A stretch of 64,000 nucleotides of DNA from Defluviitalea phaphyphila (GTDB lineage: Bacteria > Bacillota > Clostridia > Lachnospirales > Defluviitaleaceae), in the NCBI RefSeq assembly GCF_001466305.1, contig NZ_JWID01000002.1, positions 133,344 to 197,343 on the forward strand, given 5' to 3'. The translations under genes and the position numbers were made by a program. The notes under the pieces are model-generated. The model saw only the letters and a list, made by a program, of their open reading frames with translations, had not been told where the DNA came from and made no database searches. Shown in pieces: positions 55,501 to 63,513 of the stretch (position 1 is its first letter; each line of letters opens with the position of its first letter).

Positions 55501-56838
55501 TTGAAAATATCGTTTGTATCCCTAGGATGTGACAAAAATTTAGTAGACAGCGAGGTAATGTTAAATTTACTTCAAAAAGCAGGATTTAAATTAATACCAA
55601 ATGAAGAAGAAGCAGATATTTTAGTTGTTAATACTTGTTGTTTTATACAAGATGCCAAGGAAGAAAGTATTGAAAACATATTAGAACTAGCTCAATATAA
55701 GAAAATAGGTAATTGTAAAGTTCTTATTGTAACAGGATGTATGGCAGAAAGATATAAAGATGAAATTTTATCAGAAATTCCTGAAGTTGATGCAATAGTG
55801 GGAACTGCTAGTTATGGGAATATAGTTGAAGTAGTAAATGAAGCCATAAAAGGGAAAAAGGTTAAAAATTTTTCTGATATTAATTCAAAATTAGAAGAAA
55901 ATTATGAAAGAATACTAAGTACTGCTGGGTATTTTGCTTATTTAAAGATTGCTGAAGGCTGTGATAATAGATGCACATATTGTATTATTCCTAAATTAAG
56001 AGGAAATTACAGAAGTCGTTCTATTGAAAGTATAGTAAAAGAAGCAGAATCTTTAGTAAATCAAGGGGTTAAAGAAATAATTTTAGTTGCTCAAGACACT
56101 ACAAGATATGGAATTGATTTATATGGAGAAAAAAAATTACCACAACTTTTAGAGGAATTATGTAAAATAGAGGACTTGCATTGGATTAGACTTTTATATT
56201 GTTATCCAGAAGAAATAACAGACGAGCTTATAGAAGTTATTGCTAAAGAAGAAAAAATTTGCAATTATTTAGATATGCCTATACAGCATGCAAATACAAA
56301 TGTATTAAAAAGAATGGGAAGAAGAAGTACTAAAGAAGAATTAGAAGCTCTTATTAAGAGGTTAAGAGATAAAATACCTGATATTTGTCTTAGGACGACT
56401 CTTATTGTAGGTTTTCCTGGAGAAACAGAAGAAGAATATAAAGATTTAGTTGAATTTGTTAAAGAGATGCAATTTAATAGGTTAGGAGTATTTACCTATT
56501 CTAAAGAAGAAGGAACTGTTGCAGCTGAAATGAAAGGTCAATTGCCAAAAAAAATAAAAGAGGATAGAAGAAACAAAATTATGGAAATACAACAGTCTAT
56601 TTGTGAGAATAAATCTAAAGAATTTATAGGTAAGACTTTAGAAGTAATTGTAGATGGGAAATTGCCAGAGGAAAACGTTTATTGCGGGAGAACTTATTTG
56701 GATGCTCCTGATGTAGATGGAATGGTATTTATTAAAACTGAGAGAGAAATTCTTTCAGGAGAATTAGTTAAGGTTTTAATAAATGGTGCAAAGGAATATG
56801 ATTTAATAGGGGAGATTGTAGATGAATTTGGCCAATAA
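55501..56838 (+). CDS. rimO: Ribosomal protein S12 methylthiotransferase RimO
   Basis: 445 residues. The N-terminal UPF0004 domain has VSLGCDKNLVDSE (the RimO rather than MiaB form), VNTCCFI and TGCMAERY cysteines for one cluster. The radical SAM cluster is in GCDNRCTYC. A C-terminal TRAM domain follows. It methylthiolates Asp88 of S12. The start is TTG 55501 behind GGAAGGAGC. The last 17 bases overlap pgsA. Confidence 0.95.
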   Translation: MKISFVSLGCDKNLVDSEVMLNLLQKAGFKLIPNEEEADILVVNTCCFIQDAKEESIENILELAQYKKIGNCKVLIVTGCMAERYKDEILSEIPEVDAIVGTASYGNIVEVVNEAIKGKKVKNFSDINSKLEENYERILSTAGYFAYLKIAEGCDNRCTYCIIPKLRGNYRSRSIESIVKEAESLVNQGVKEIILVAQDTTRYGIDLYGEKKLPQLLEELCKIEDLHWIRLLYCYPEEITDELIEVIAKEEKICNYLDMPIQHANTNVLKRMGRRSTKEELEALIKRLRDKIPDICLRTTLIVGFPGETEEEYKDLVEFVKEMQFNRLGVFTYSKEEGTVAAEMKGQLPKKIKEDRRNKIMEIQQSICENKSKEFIGKTLEVIVDGKLPEENVYCGRTYLDAPDVDGMVFIKTEREILSGELVKVLINGAKEYDLIGEIVDEFGQ

Positions 56839-57358
56839 GCTAACTTTTTTAAGAATTTTTATGATACCAATATTTTTGATTATACTTTTAACGAACTGGA
56901 TACCAGACCCTAATAAAAGAATTTTTGCCTTAGTGATTTTTGCTTTAGCTTCTCTTACAGATATGTTAGATGGATATATTGCAAGAAGTAGAAATATGAT
57001 TACAACTTTAGGAAAATTTTTAGACCCTTTAGCAGACAAATTACTAGTAACAGCAGCTTTAATTAGTTTAGTAGAATTAAGAGATTTATCAGCATGGGTA
57101 GTAATTGTAATTTTAAGTAGAGAATTTATAATTACTGGATTTAGATTAGTAGCAGCTTCTGAAGGTATTGTAATTTCTGCTAGTTGGTGGGGTAAAATAA
57201 AAACCATTACTCAAATGTTTATGATTATGCTTATACTATTAAATATTTCTGGCATTGAGATTTTAGAAAATATTTTAATATGGCTTGCAGTTATTTTTAC
57301 AGTTATATCTGGAGTAGATTATATTGTAAAAAACAAATCAGTTTTAAAAGAAAATTAG
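56822..57358 (+). CDS. pgsA: CDP-diacylglycerol-glycerol-3-phosphate phosphatidyltransferase
   Basis: 178 residues. The CDP-alcohol phosphotransferase motif is present as DMLDGYIARS...GKFLDPLADK, with all conserved Asp and Gly residues. Four to five membrane segments. It makes phosphatidylglycerol phosphate from CDP-diacylglycerol (from CdsA) and glycerol 3-phosphate. The ATG is inside the end of rimO behind GGGGAG, the frequent rimO-pgsA coupling. The 77-base gap to the next gene shows no clear promoter. Confidence 0.95.
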   Translation: MNLANKLTFLRIFMIPIFLIILLTNWIPDPNKRIFALVIFALASLTDMLDGYIARSRNMITTLGKFLDPLADKLLVTAALISLVELRDLSAWVVIVILSREFIITGFRLVAASEGIVISASWWGKIKTITQMFMIMLILLNISGIEILENILIWLAVIFTVISGVDYIVKNKSVLKEN

Positions 57359-57435
57359 ATACTTAAAGTTATATAGAATAAATAAAAGAGTGTATCTATA
57401 TTTAATAAGGGTCGTCTTAATTAGGAGGGGATAGT

Positions 57436-59079
57436 ATGAAATTAACTTTTTTAGGTGCAGCACAAACAGTAACAGGGTCATGTTATTTAATGGAAGCCAA
57501 TAATAAGAAAGTTCTGATTGATTGTGGGATGTTTCAAGGGCATGACAAAGAAGAAGATTTAAATTTTGAACCATTTCCATTTGATGTAGGTAGTATTGAT
57601 TACTTATTTCTGACCCATGCACATATAGACCACAGTGGTAAAATTCCTAAACTTTGTAAAGAAGGATTTAAAGGAGAAATTATATGTACTAAAGCTACAG
57701 CAGATTTATGTTCTATTATGCTTCCAGATAGTGGATATATCCAAGAATCAGAAATAGAATGGAAAAATAGAAAAAGAAAAAGAGCAGGACGACCTTTATT
57801 AGAACCCTTATATACTTATCAGGATGCTTTAAATTCTCTTAAATATTTTAAGCCAGTATCATATCATGAGGTAATAAATTTAGATGGTAATATAACGATT
57901 AAATTTTCTGATGCAGGACATATTTTAGGTTCCTCTATTCTAGAAATATGGGTACGAGAAGAAAATAGTGAAATAAAAGTAGTTTTTACAGGAGATTTAG
58001 GTAATTATGATATTCCTTTGTTAAGAGATCCAGAATTTATTGAAAGTGCAGATTATTTAATTATTGAATCCACTTATGGAAATAGAATGCATAAAGAAAA
58101 TGAAAATAAATTAAGAAAACTTATGAATATTATAGAAGAAACTATTCAAAATGGAGGTAATGTAGTTATTCCTTCTTTTGCAGTAGGACGTACTCAAGAA
58201 ATTATATACGAAATTCATAAGTATAGGCAATTATATCAAAAAGATATGGAATTTTTAAAAACAGTTCCTGTATATGTGGATAGTCCTTTAGCTATATCAG
58301 CTACAGAAATTTTCAGAAAAAATTTAGATTGTTATGATGAAGAAGCAAGAACTTATATTGAGAATGGAGATAATCCACTAGATTTTCCTAATTTAATTTT
58401 TACAAGAACACCCGATGAATCTAAAATGCTTAATGAAAAGAAAGAGCCTTGTATTATTATTTCTGCTAGTGGAATGTGTGAAGCAGGAAGAATTAGACAC
58501 CATTTAAAACATAATTTATGGAGAGAAGATAGTACAGTGTTATTTGTAGGATATCAAGCTCCAGGAACTTTAGGAAGAAGAATATTAGATGGGATTAAAA
58601 AGGTAAAAATATTAGGAGAAGAAATTTCTATTAAAGCTAGAATAGAAAGTATAGAAGGATATTCAGGACATGCTGATCAAAAAGGACTTGTAAATTGGGT
58701 AAGTCATTTAAAAAAAATGCCTAAAAAAACTTTCATTGTTCATGGTGAAATAGAAGCACAAAAAGTTTTTGCTAAGCTTTTAAAAGATAAGTTTGGTATC
58801 AAAACGGTAATTCCTCAAAGAGGAGATAGTTATGAACTTACTCCATTCGAAGCTAAATCTAAAGAGTCTATTAAACATCTTAGAGATAATTTCATTCGTT
58901 TACAGTTATTAGCTCAATTAGATATGTTAGCAGAAGAAGTTTATTTCTTAACTAATAATGTAGACCAAGAAGCTCTTAATATAAAAGAAGATGAAGAAAT
59001 AAAAATACTTCAAACAAAAATAGAAGAAATAGGAGCTTCTATTAAAAGGATTAACTCCATAATTAAAGGTTCATTTTAA
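57436..59079 (+). CDS. Metallo-beta-lactamase/beta-CASP ribonuclease
   Basis: 547 residues. The metal motif is His61-x-His63-x-Asp65-His66 (THAHIDHSG), with further ligands in SDAGHILGS and FTGDLGN. The beta-CASP domain (IPSFAVGRTQEIIYEI) and the RNA-specificity run EGYSGHADQKGLVNWV follow, so this is an mRNA 3'-end processing factor-like RNase. Family members act as endo- or exoribonucleases. A helical tail of about 470-547 follows. It follows pgsA behind TAGGAGGGG. The end overlaps a minus-strand gene. Confidence 0.88.
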   Translation: MKLTFLGAAQTVTGSCYLMEANNKKVLIDCGMFQGHDKEEDLNFEPFPFDVGSIDYLFLTHAHIDHSGKIPKLCKEGFKGEIICTKATADLCSIMLPDSGYIQESEIEWKNRKRKRAGRPLLEPLYTYQDALNSLKYFKPVSYHEVINLDGNITIKFSDAGHILGSSILEIWVREENSEIKVVFTGDLGNYDIPLLRDPEFIESADYLIIESTYGNRMHKENENKLRKLMNIIEETIQNGGNVVIPSFAVGRTQEIIYEIHKYRQLYQKDMEFLKTVPVYVDSPLAISATEIFRKNLDCYDEEARTYIENGDNPLDFPNLIFTRTPDESKMLNEKKEPCIIISASGMCEAGRIRHHLKHNLWREDSTVLFVGYQAPGTLGRRILDGIKKVKILGEEISIKARIESIEGYSGHADQKGLVNWVSHLKKMPKKTFIVHGEIEAQKVFAKLLKDKFGIKTVIPQRGDSYELTPFEAKSKESIKHLRDNFIRLQLLAQLDMLAEEVYFLTNNVDQEALNIKEDEEIKILQTKIEEIGASIKRINSIIKGSF

Positions 59080-60157
59080 TGAAATTGGTAGAAAACTTTA
59101 TTAAATTTTCTTTATTTATTGTAGCATCTTCAATATAAATAAATTTGTCTTTTGAATTAAAAGATTTATAAAATATAGGTAAATCAATAGAAGTATCCGA
59201 AAAAATTTGCAAAAATAATCCACTTTTTTTAATATAACAATTGGAAGCTTTAGCAGGCTTCCTTTTTTCTTTTGGAAGGAATTTACCTATAGATTTATGT
59301 ATGGCTTCATCTTTTTCAGGTAAATAATAGTATTCATTATAATTAGAGAAAAAATGAAAGAGTGTATCATTTATCAAAGAAATTTCAAAGTTAATTAAGT
59401 TTTCCCCTTTATATATATAACAACTCCATTTTTCTTTTTTTATTACAGAAGAAAAAGGAGATGAATTTAAAGTTTTTAGAGAAAATAAAAGAGTATTATT
59501 GCATAATTTGATATTAAATATATCAATAATATAATTAGGTTTTGTAATATTTTTAATGAAAGTAATAATATCATATATGCGTAGTATTTCCATTAATCCA
59601 TATAAATCTTCTTCATTATGAAGAAGTAAGTTATCTTTAAGATTTTTATTAAAAGTTTTGCAATAATTATAATATTGTTCTATTAATTCGCCACCATTAT
59701 AAATATCTTTTCTATTTATATTCAAATATTTTTCAACTGTTTTTAACTTACAATTTTCTAAACCTAAGATTTTTTTAAAAGGGCGAATATCCTTTAATAT
59801 ATCTATACTTTTAAGTTTATTAAGAGTATTTTCAATACTTAATAAATTAGATTTTTTTTCTAAATAAGGGATATCAAAGGTATCTCCATTAAAATGAACT
59901 ATATATTTAAAAGATTTAGTAAGTTTAAAAAATTCACGCAAGACATCCTCTTCTTCTGATGGATTTTCAGCAAAAAATTGATTAAATATCCAATTATCAT
60001 TTTTAAAATATATACATCCTATAAGATAAAGATGAGAATTTATAGGAGAAAACCCTGTAGTTTCAATATCAAAAAATAAAAAGTCATATATATTTTTGTT
60101 TAGAAAAAAAGAAAAGCTATCATATTTGTTTTGAATTTTTTTTAATATTTTATTCAT
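59063..60157 (-). CDS. YprB-like RNase H-fold exonuclease
   Basis: 364 residues on the minus strand, the only such gene in the window. The DEDD exonuclease residues appear as Asp30/Glu32 (FFDIETTGFSP), HFNGDTFDIPYLE and HNEEDLYGLMEIL. This matches the YprB ribonuclease-H-like domain. The C-terminal half (about 215-364) is not recognised. The ATG (reverse of 60155-60157) follows AAAGGAGTT. Its 3' end overlaps that of the convergent RNase gene by 17 bases. Whether it acts on DNA or RNA is not known. Confidence 0.82.
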   Translation of the reverse strand: MNKILKKIQNKYDSFSFFLNKNIYDFLFFDIETTGFSPINSHLYLIGCIYFKNDNWIFNQFFAENPSEEEDVLREFFKLTKSFKYIVHFNGDTFDIPYLEKKSNLLSIENTLNKLKSIDILKDIRPFKKILGLENCKLKTVEKYLNINRKDIYNGGELIEQYYNYCKTFNKNLKDNLLLHNEEDLYGLMEILRIYDIITFIKNITKPNYIIDIFNIKLCNNTLLFSLKTLNSSPFSSVIKKEKWSCYIYKGENLINFEISLINDTLFHFFSNYNEYYYLPEKDEAIHKSIGKFLPKEKRKPAKASNCYIKKSGLFLQIFSDTSIDLPIFYKSFNSKDKFIYIEDATINKENLIKFSTNFIKMNL

Positions 60158-60187
60158 AACATAACTCCTTTTAGTATTTATTTATCT

Positions 60188-60216
60188 ATAATACAAAGAT
60201 AAAAGATAATATGCAA
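60188..60216 (-). promoter_or_regulatory. Promoter of the YprB-like gene (minus strand)
   Basis: On the minus strand TTGCAT (60216-60211) is followed after exactly 17 bases by TATTAT (60193-60188), 30 bases before the gene start. It points away from the liv promoter. The gap 60158-60356 thus holds two back-to-back promoters. Confidence 0.62.
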
Positions 60217-60260
60217 TAGCTTTATAAATTTAAAAAGATAAAGGATATTAAAAATTATTC

Positions 60261-60289
60261 TTGAAATTGAATAAGTTTAGTTATATAAT
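60261..60289 (+). promoter_or_regulatory. Sigma-A promoter of the liv operon
   Basis: TTGAAA (60261-60266), 17 bases, TATAAT (60284-60289). Predicted start near 60296, giving a leader of about 60 bases before livJ. I see no riboswitch in it; a hairpin is listed separately. Confidence 0.72.
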
Positions 60290-60303
60290 TTCAATTATGA
60301 TAA

Positions 60304-60337
60304 TTCACATTAAAAATTTAAACTTTTATAATGTGAA
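60304..60337 (+). promoter_or_regulatory. Inverted repeat in the livJ leader
   Basis: TTCACATTA (60304-60312) and TAATGTGAA (60329-60337) are perfect 9-bp complements with a 16-base A/T loop. It lies between the promoter and the AAGGAGG site (60344-60350). It might be an operator or a weak mRNA hairpin; no T-tract follows. Confidence 0.4.
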
Positions 60338-60356
60338 AAAATTAAGGAGGATTATT

Positions 60357-61607
60357 ATGAAAAAAACAAAAAAGATAATATCATTATTATTAATTGTAGG
60401 ACTTATGATTTCTACATTAGTAGCATGTGGAAATAATGAAGAAAATTCTTCACAAAATTCAGGAGAAACTTCTTCAGAAAGCAGTTCAGGAGAAACTTCT
60501 TCAGAAAGTAATTCAGAAGATTCCGATGTAATAAAAATAGGAGGTATTGCACCTTTAACTGGAGGAGTAGCTGTATATGGAGTGGCAGCAGATAATGGTG
60601 TTAAATTAGCAGTAAAAGAAATTAATGCCAATGGTGGTATTTTAGGCAAACAAATAGAGTATATTAGTTATGATGATAAAGGAGATACTACAGAAGCAGT
60701 TAATGCTTATAAAAAATTAACAAGTAATGATGAAGTAGATGCAATTATAGGAGCTGTAACAAGTAAACCAACTTTAGCTGTTACTCCTTTAGCAGCAAAG
60801 GATAAAATTCCTATGATATCCCCTACTGCTACAGCTTTAGATGTTACACAAGCAGGAGATAATATTTTTAGAGCTTGTTTTATTGATCCTTATCAAGGAG
60901 AAGTTATGGCAAAGTTTGCTGTAGAAGAATTGAATGTTTCAAAGGTAGCTATTCTTTATAATACAGCTGATGATTATTCAACAGGAGTTGCAGAAGCTTT
61001 TAAAGAAGCAGTTGAAAGAAGTGGAGTAGAAGTTGTAAATTTTGAGGGGTATAATGGAGATGATAAAGATTTTAAAGCAATTCTTACAAATGTAAAAAGC
61101 CAAAATCCAGAGGCTGTATTTATACCCGATTATTACAAAAATTTAGGAACTATTCTTCCACAGGCAAAAGAATTAGGAATTACAGCAACATTCCTTGGAG
61201 CAGATGGTTGGGATGGAGTATTAACTGTTGCTCCTGAAGCTGCAGAAGGCGCATATTTCTGTAGTCATTATTCTCCAGAAGATGAGTCTGAAGAAGTACA
61301 AAATTTCTTAAAAATGTATAAAGAAGAATATGGAGAAGATCCTGTAAGTTTTGCAGCTCTTGGATATGATGCAATGAAAATTTTAGCTGCAGCTATAGAA
61401 AAGGCAGGGTCAACTGATAAAGAAGCAGTTATAGAGGCTTTAGCTGAAACTAATATTACATCTGTTACAGGTAATATAACTTTTGATGAAAATAGAAATC
61501 CAATTAAAGACGCTGCGATTATTAAAATCGAAGGTGGAAAAAATACTTTATTTACAAAAGTAAGCCTTAAAGAAGACCTTGTTCAAGAAGAGGAAGGGGA
61601 GAAGTAA
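60357..61607 (+). CDS. livJ: Branched-chain amino-acid ABC transporter, substrate-binding lipoprotein
   Basis: 416 residues from ATG 60357, fixed by TTAAGGAGG (60342-60350). The start MKKTKKIISLLLIVGLMIST with lipobox LVAC gives lipidation at Cys24. A Ser/Glu-rich tether (about 27-54) includes a nine-residue repeat. Then comes a type 1 periplasmic-binding fold: IKIGGIAPLTGGVAVYG, PMISPTATALDVT and GALGYDAMKIL-type (AALGYDAMKILAAA) motifs. It binds a branched-chain or related amino acid outside the membrane. A terminator-like hairpin begins in its last codons. Confidence 0.93.
   Translation: MKKTKKIISLLLIVGLMISTLVACGNNEENSSQNSGETSSESSSGETSSESNSEDSDVIKIGGIAPLTGGVAVYGVAADNGVKLAVKEINANGGILGKQIEYISYDDKGDTTEAVNAYKKLTSNDEVDAIIGAVTSKPTLAVTPLAAKDKIPMISPTATALDVTQAGDNIFRACFIDPYQGEVMAKFAVEELNVSKVAILYNTADDYSTGVAEAFKEAVERSGVEVVNFEGYNGDDKDFKAILTNVKSQNPEAVFIPDYYKNLGTILPQAKELGITATFLGADGWDGVLTVAPEAAEGAYFCSHYSPEDESEEVQNFLKMYKEEYGEDPVSFAALGYDAMKILAAAIEKAGSTDKEAVIEALAETNITSVTGNITFDENRNPIKDAAIIKIEGGKNTLFTKVSLKEDLVQEEEGEK
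60458..60508 (+). repeat. Tandem 24-base repeat in the livJ tether region
   Basis: TTCAGGAGAAACTTCTTCAG plus AAAG occurs at 60458-60481 and again, identical, at 60485-60508, a period of 27 bases or nine codons. It encodes the repeated SGETSSES part of the lipoprotein tether. Recent in-frame duplication is likely. Confidence 0.85.
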
Positions 61608-61619
61608 TTCTCCCTTTTT
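61597..61619 (+). terminator. Terminator-like hairpin between livJ and livH
   Basis: GGGAGAA (61597-61603) pairs with TTCTCCC (61608-61614) around GTAA, followed by TTTTT (61615-61619). The livJ stop codon TAA (61605-61607) lies in the loop. It should stop part of the transcripts so that the binding protein is made in excess over the permeases, a pattern common in ABC operons. Confidence 0.75.
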
Positions 61620-61649
61620 CTCTATTTTATATAAAGAGGAGGGAAGAAA

Positions 61650-62537
61650 ATGGAAGGTATAATTAAATTTTTACAACAATTAATTAATGGAATTCATGTA
61701 GGAAGTATATATGCCTTAATTGCTTTAGGATATACCATGGTATATGGAATAGTACAATTAATAAATTTTGCCCATGGAGATATTATTATGATGGGAGCAT
61801 TTATTGCATTTATATCTATTACCGTATTAAAATTACCTATAATTTTAGTAATTTTAATTTCAGTCATTTTTTGTATGATTTCTGGAATTTTAATTGAAAA
61901 AATAGCTTACAAACCTTTAAGAAATTCTCCTAGAATATCTGCTCTTATAACAGCCATAGGAGTGAGTTTATTTTTAGAAAATCTTTTTATGCTTATTTTT
62001 ACACCAAATCCTAAACCTTTTCCAAATGTATTAAAAGTTTATCAAATAAATATTGGAAATTTACAAATTAGTAACCTTACTATTATTACAATTGTAGTAT
62101 CTGTGATTTTAATGATAGGACTAGATTTTTTTGTAAAACACACAAAAACTGGGAAAGCCATGAGGGCAGTATCAGAGGATCAAGGAGCAGCTCAATTAAT
62201 GGGTATTAATGTAAATACTACTATATCTGTTACTTTTGCTATTGGATCAGCTTTAGGAGCTATTGGAGGAATATTATATAGTATAGCATATCCTGTTATT
62301 GACCCTTTTATGGGAATTATGCCAGGATTAAAAGCTTTTATAGCAGCAGTTTTAGGAGGAATAGGAATAATTCCTGGAGCAATGCTTGGAGGATTTATTA
62401 TGGGAATTGCAGAAAGTTTTACAAAAGGGTATATATCCAGTCAGTTAGCAGATGCAGTTGTTTTTGGTATATTAATACTCGTATTAAGTATAAAACCATC
62501 AGGAATATTTGGTAAAAATATTAAAGAGAAAGTGTAG
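61650..62537 (+). CDS. livH: Branched-chain amino-acid ABC transporter permease LivH
   Basis: 295 residues with eight or so membrane segments. GLNVGSIYALIALGYTMVYG-type start (GIHVGSIYALIALGYTMVYG), INFAHGDIIMMGAF and the coupling-helix run MRAVSEDQGAAQLMGIN identify LivH. It pairs with LivM in the membrane. GAGGAGGG precedes the ATG. livM follows directly. Confidence 0.95.
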   Translation: MEGIIKFLQQLINGIHVGSIYALIALGYTMVYGIVQLINFAHGDIIMMGAFIAFISITVLKLPIILVILISVIFCMISGILIEKIAYKPLRNSPRISALITAIGVSLFLENLFMLIFTPNPKPFPNVLKVYQINIGNLQISNLTIITIVVSVILMIGLDFFVKHTKTGKAMRAVSEDQGAAQLMGINVNTTISVTFAIGSALGAIGGILYSIAYPVIDPFMGIMPGLKAFIAAVLGGIGIIPGAMLGGFIMGIAESFTKGYISSQLADAVVFGILILVLSIKPSGIFGKNIKEKV

Positions 62538-62546
62538 GTGAGCAGG

Positions 62547-63512
62547 ATGAAAAGTAAATTAAAGCCATATATAATAAACACAGTAGCAATAATTTTTACT
62601 TATGTTATTTTAATTCTGCTCATGCAGACAGGAATTATTAATAGTTATTACGAAGGAATTGTGATAAGTATTGGTATTAATATTATTTTAGCAACTAGTT
62701 TAAATTTGGCTACAGGATATTTAGGACAATTAGCTTTAGGACATGCTGGATTTATGGCTATAGGAGCTTATGCTTCGGCTATTTGTACTTCTATGATGAA
62801 TTTACCAGATTTACTTCAATTAATAGTTTCAATTTTAATTGGTGGTATTTTCGCTGGAATTTTTGGTATTTTAATTGGAATACCAGCCCTTAGATTAAAA
62901 GGAGATTATCTTGCCATTATAACTTTAGGATTTGGAGAAATTATTAGGGTTGTTATATTAAATATGAAAATTACTGGCGGAGCTAGAGGATTTAGAGGAA
63001 TATTGCCTCTTACTTCTTTTAACTCTGTATTTTGGATTACAGTTATAATAGTTCTTATAATTTATACTTTAATTAATTCAAGGCATGGCAGAGCCATTAT
63101 TTCTATTAGAGAAGATGAAATTGCATCAGAAGCAGTAGGTATTAATACTACTTATTATAAAATTTTTGCTTTTTCCTTGGCAGCATTTTTTGCAGGAATT
63201 GGTGGAGGATTATATGCTCATTATTATACTGTATTAGACCCAGCAAGTTTTGGTTTTATGCGTTCTATAGAAATTCTCATAATTGTTGTATTAGGAGGTA
63301 TGGGTAGTCTCACAGGATCAATTGTTGCTGCTATTATTCTTACTATATTACCTCAATTATTACTGGATTTTTCAGATTACCGTATGTTAATTTATTCCAT
63401 TTTGCTTATTATTATGATGATATTTAGGCCACAAGGACTGTTAGGTAAAACAGAATTTTCTTTAACTAAATTGTTTAAGATTACTCCTAATAATAAGGAA
63501 AGGAGTGAATAA
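62547..63512 (+). CDS. livM: Branched-chain amino-acid ABC transporter permease LivM
   Basis: About 321 residues with nine to ten membrane segments. NLATGYLGQLALGHAGFMAIGAY, DYLAIITLGFGEIIRV and ISIREDEIASEAVGIN are LivM signatures. I chose ATG 62547, eight bases after AGG of AGGTGAG (62536-62542). GTG 62538 is in frame but directly follows the livH stop and overlaps that site. It forms the second half of the transport channel. Confidence 0.94.
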   Translation: MKSKLKPYIINTVAIIFTYVILILLMQTGIINSYYEGIVISIGINIILATSLNLATGYLGQLALGHAGFMAIGAYASAICTSMMNLPDLLQLIVSILIGGIFAGIFGILIGIPALRLKGDYLAIITLGFGEIIRVVILNMKITGGARGFRGILPLTSFNSVFWITVIIVLIIYTLINSRHGRAIISIREDEIASEAVGINTTYYKIFAFSLAAFFAGIGGGLYAHYYTVLDPASFGFMRSIEILIIVVLGGMGSLTGSIVAAIILTILPQLLLDFSDYRMLIYSILLIIMMIFRPQGLLGKTEFSLTKLFKITPNNKERSE

Positions 63513-63513
63513 A

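Noticed and set aside
60241-60290. Possible CodY box near the liv promoter (ATTATTCTTGAAATTG)
   Set aside because: Compared with AATTTTCnGAAAATT it needs an extra base in the centre and has several mismatches; too weak to list.
60261-60356. Longer livJ start at 60261
   Set aside because: It would begin on the promoter -35 hexamer, lacks a ribosome binding site and would bury the lipoprotein signal peptide. ATG 60357 behind AAGGAGG is clearly right.
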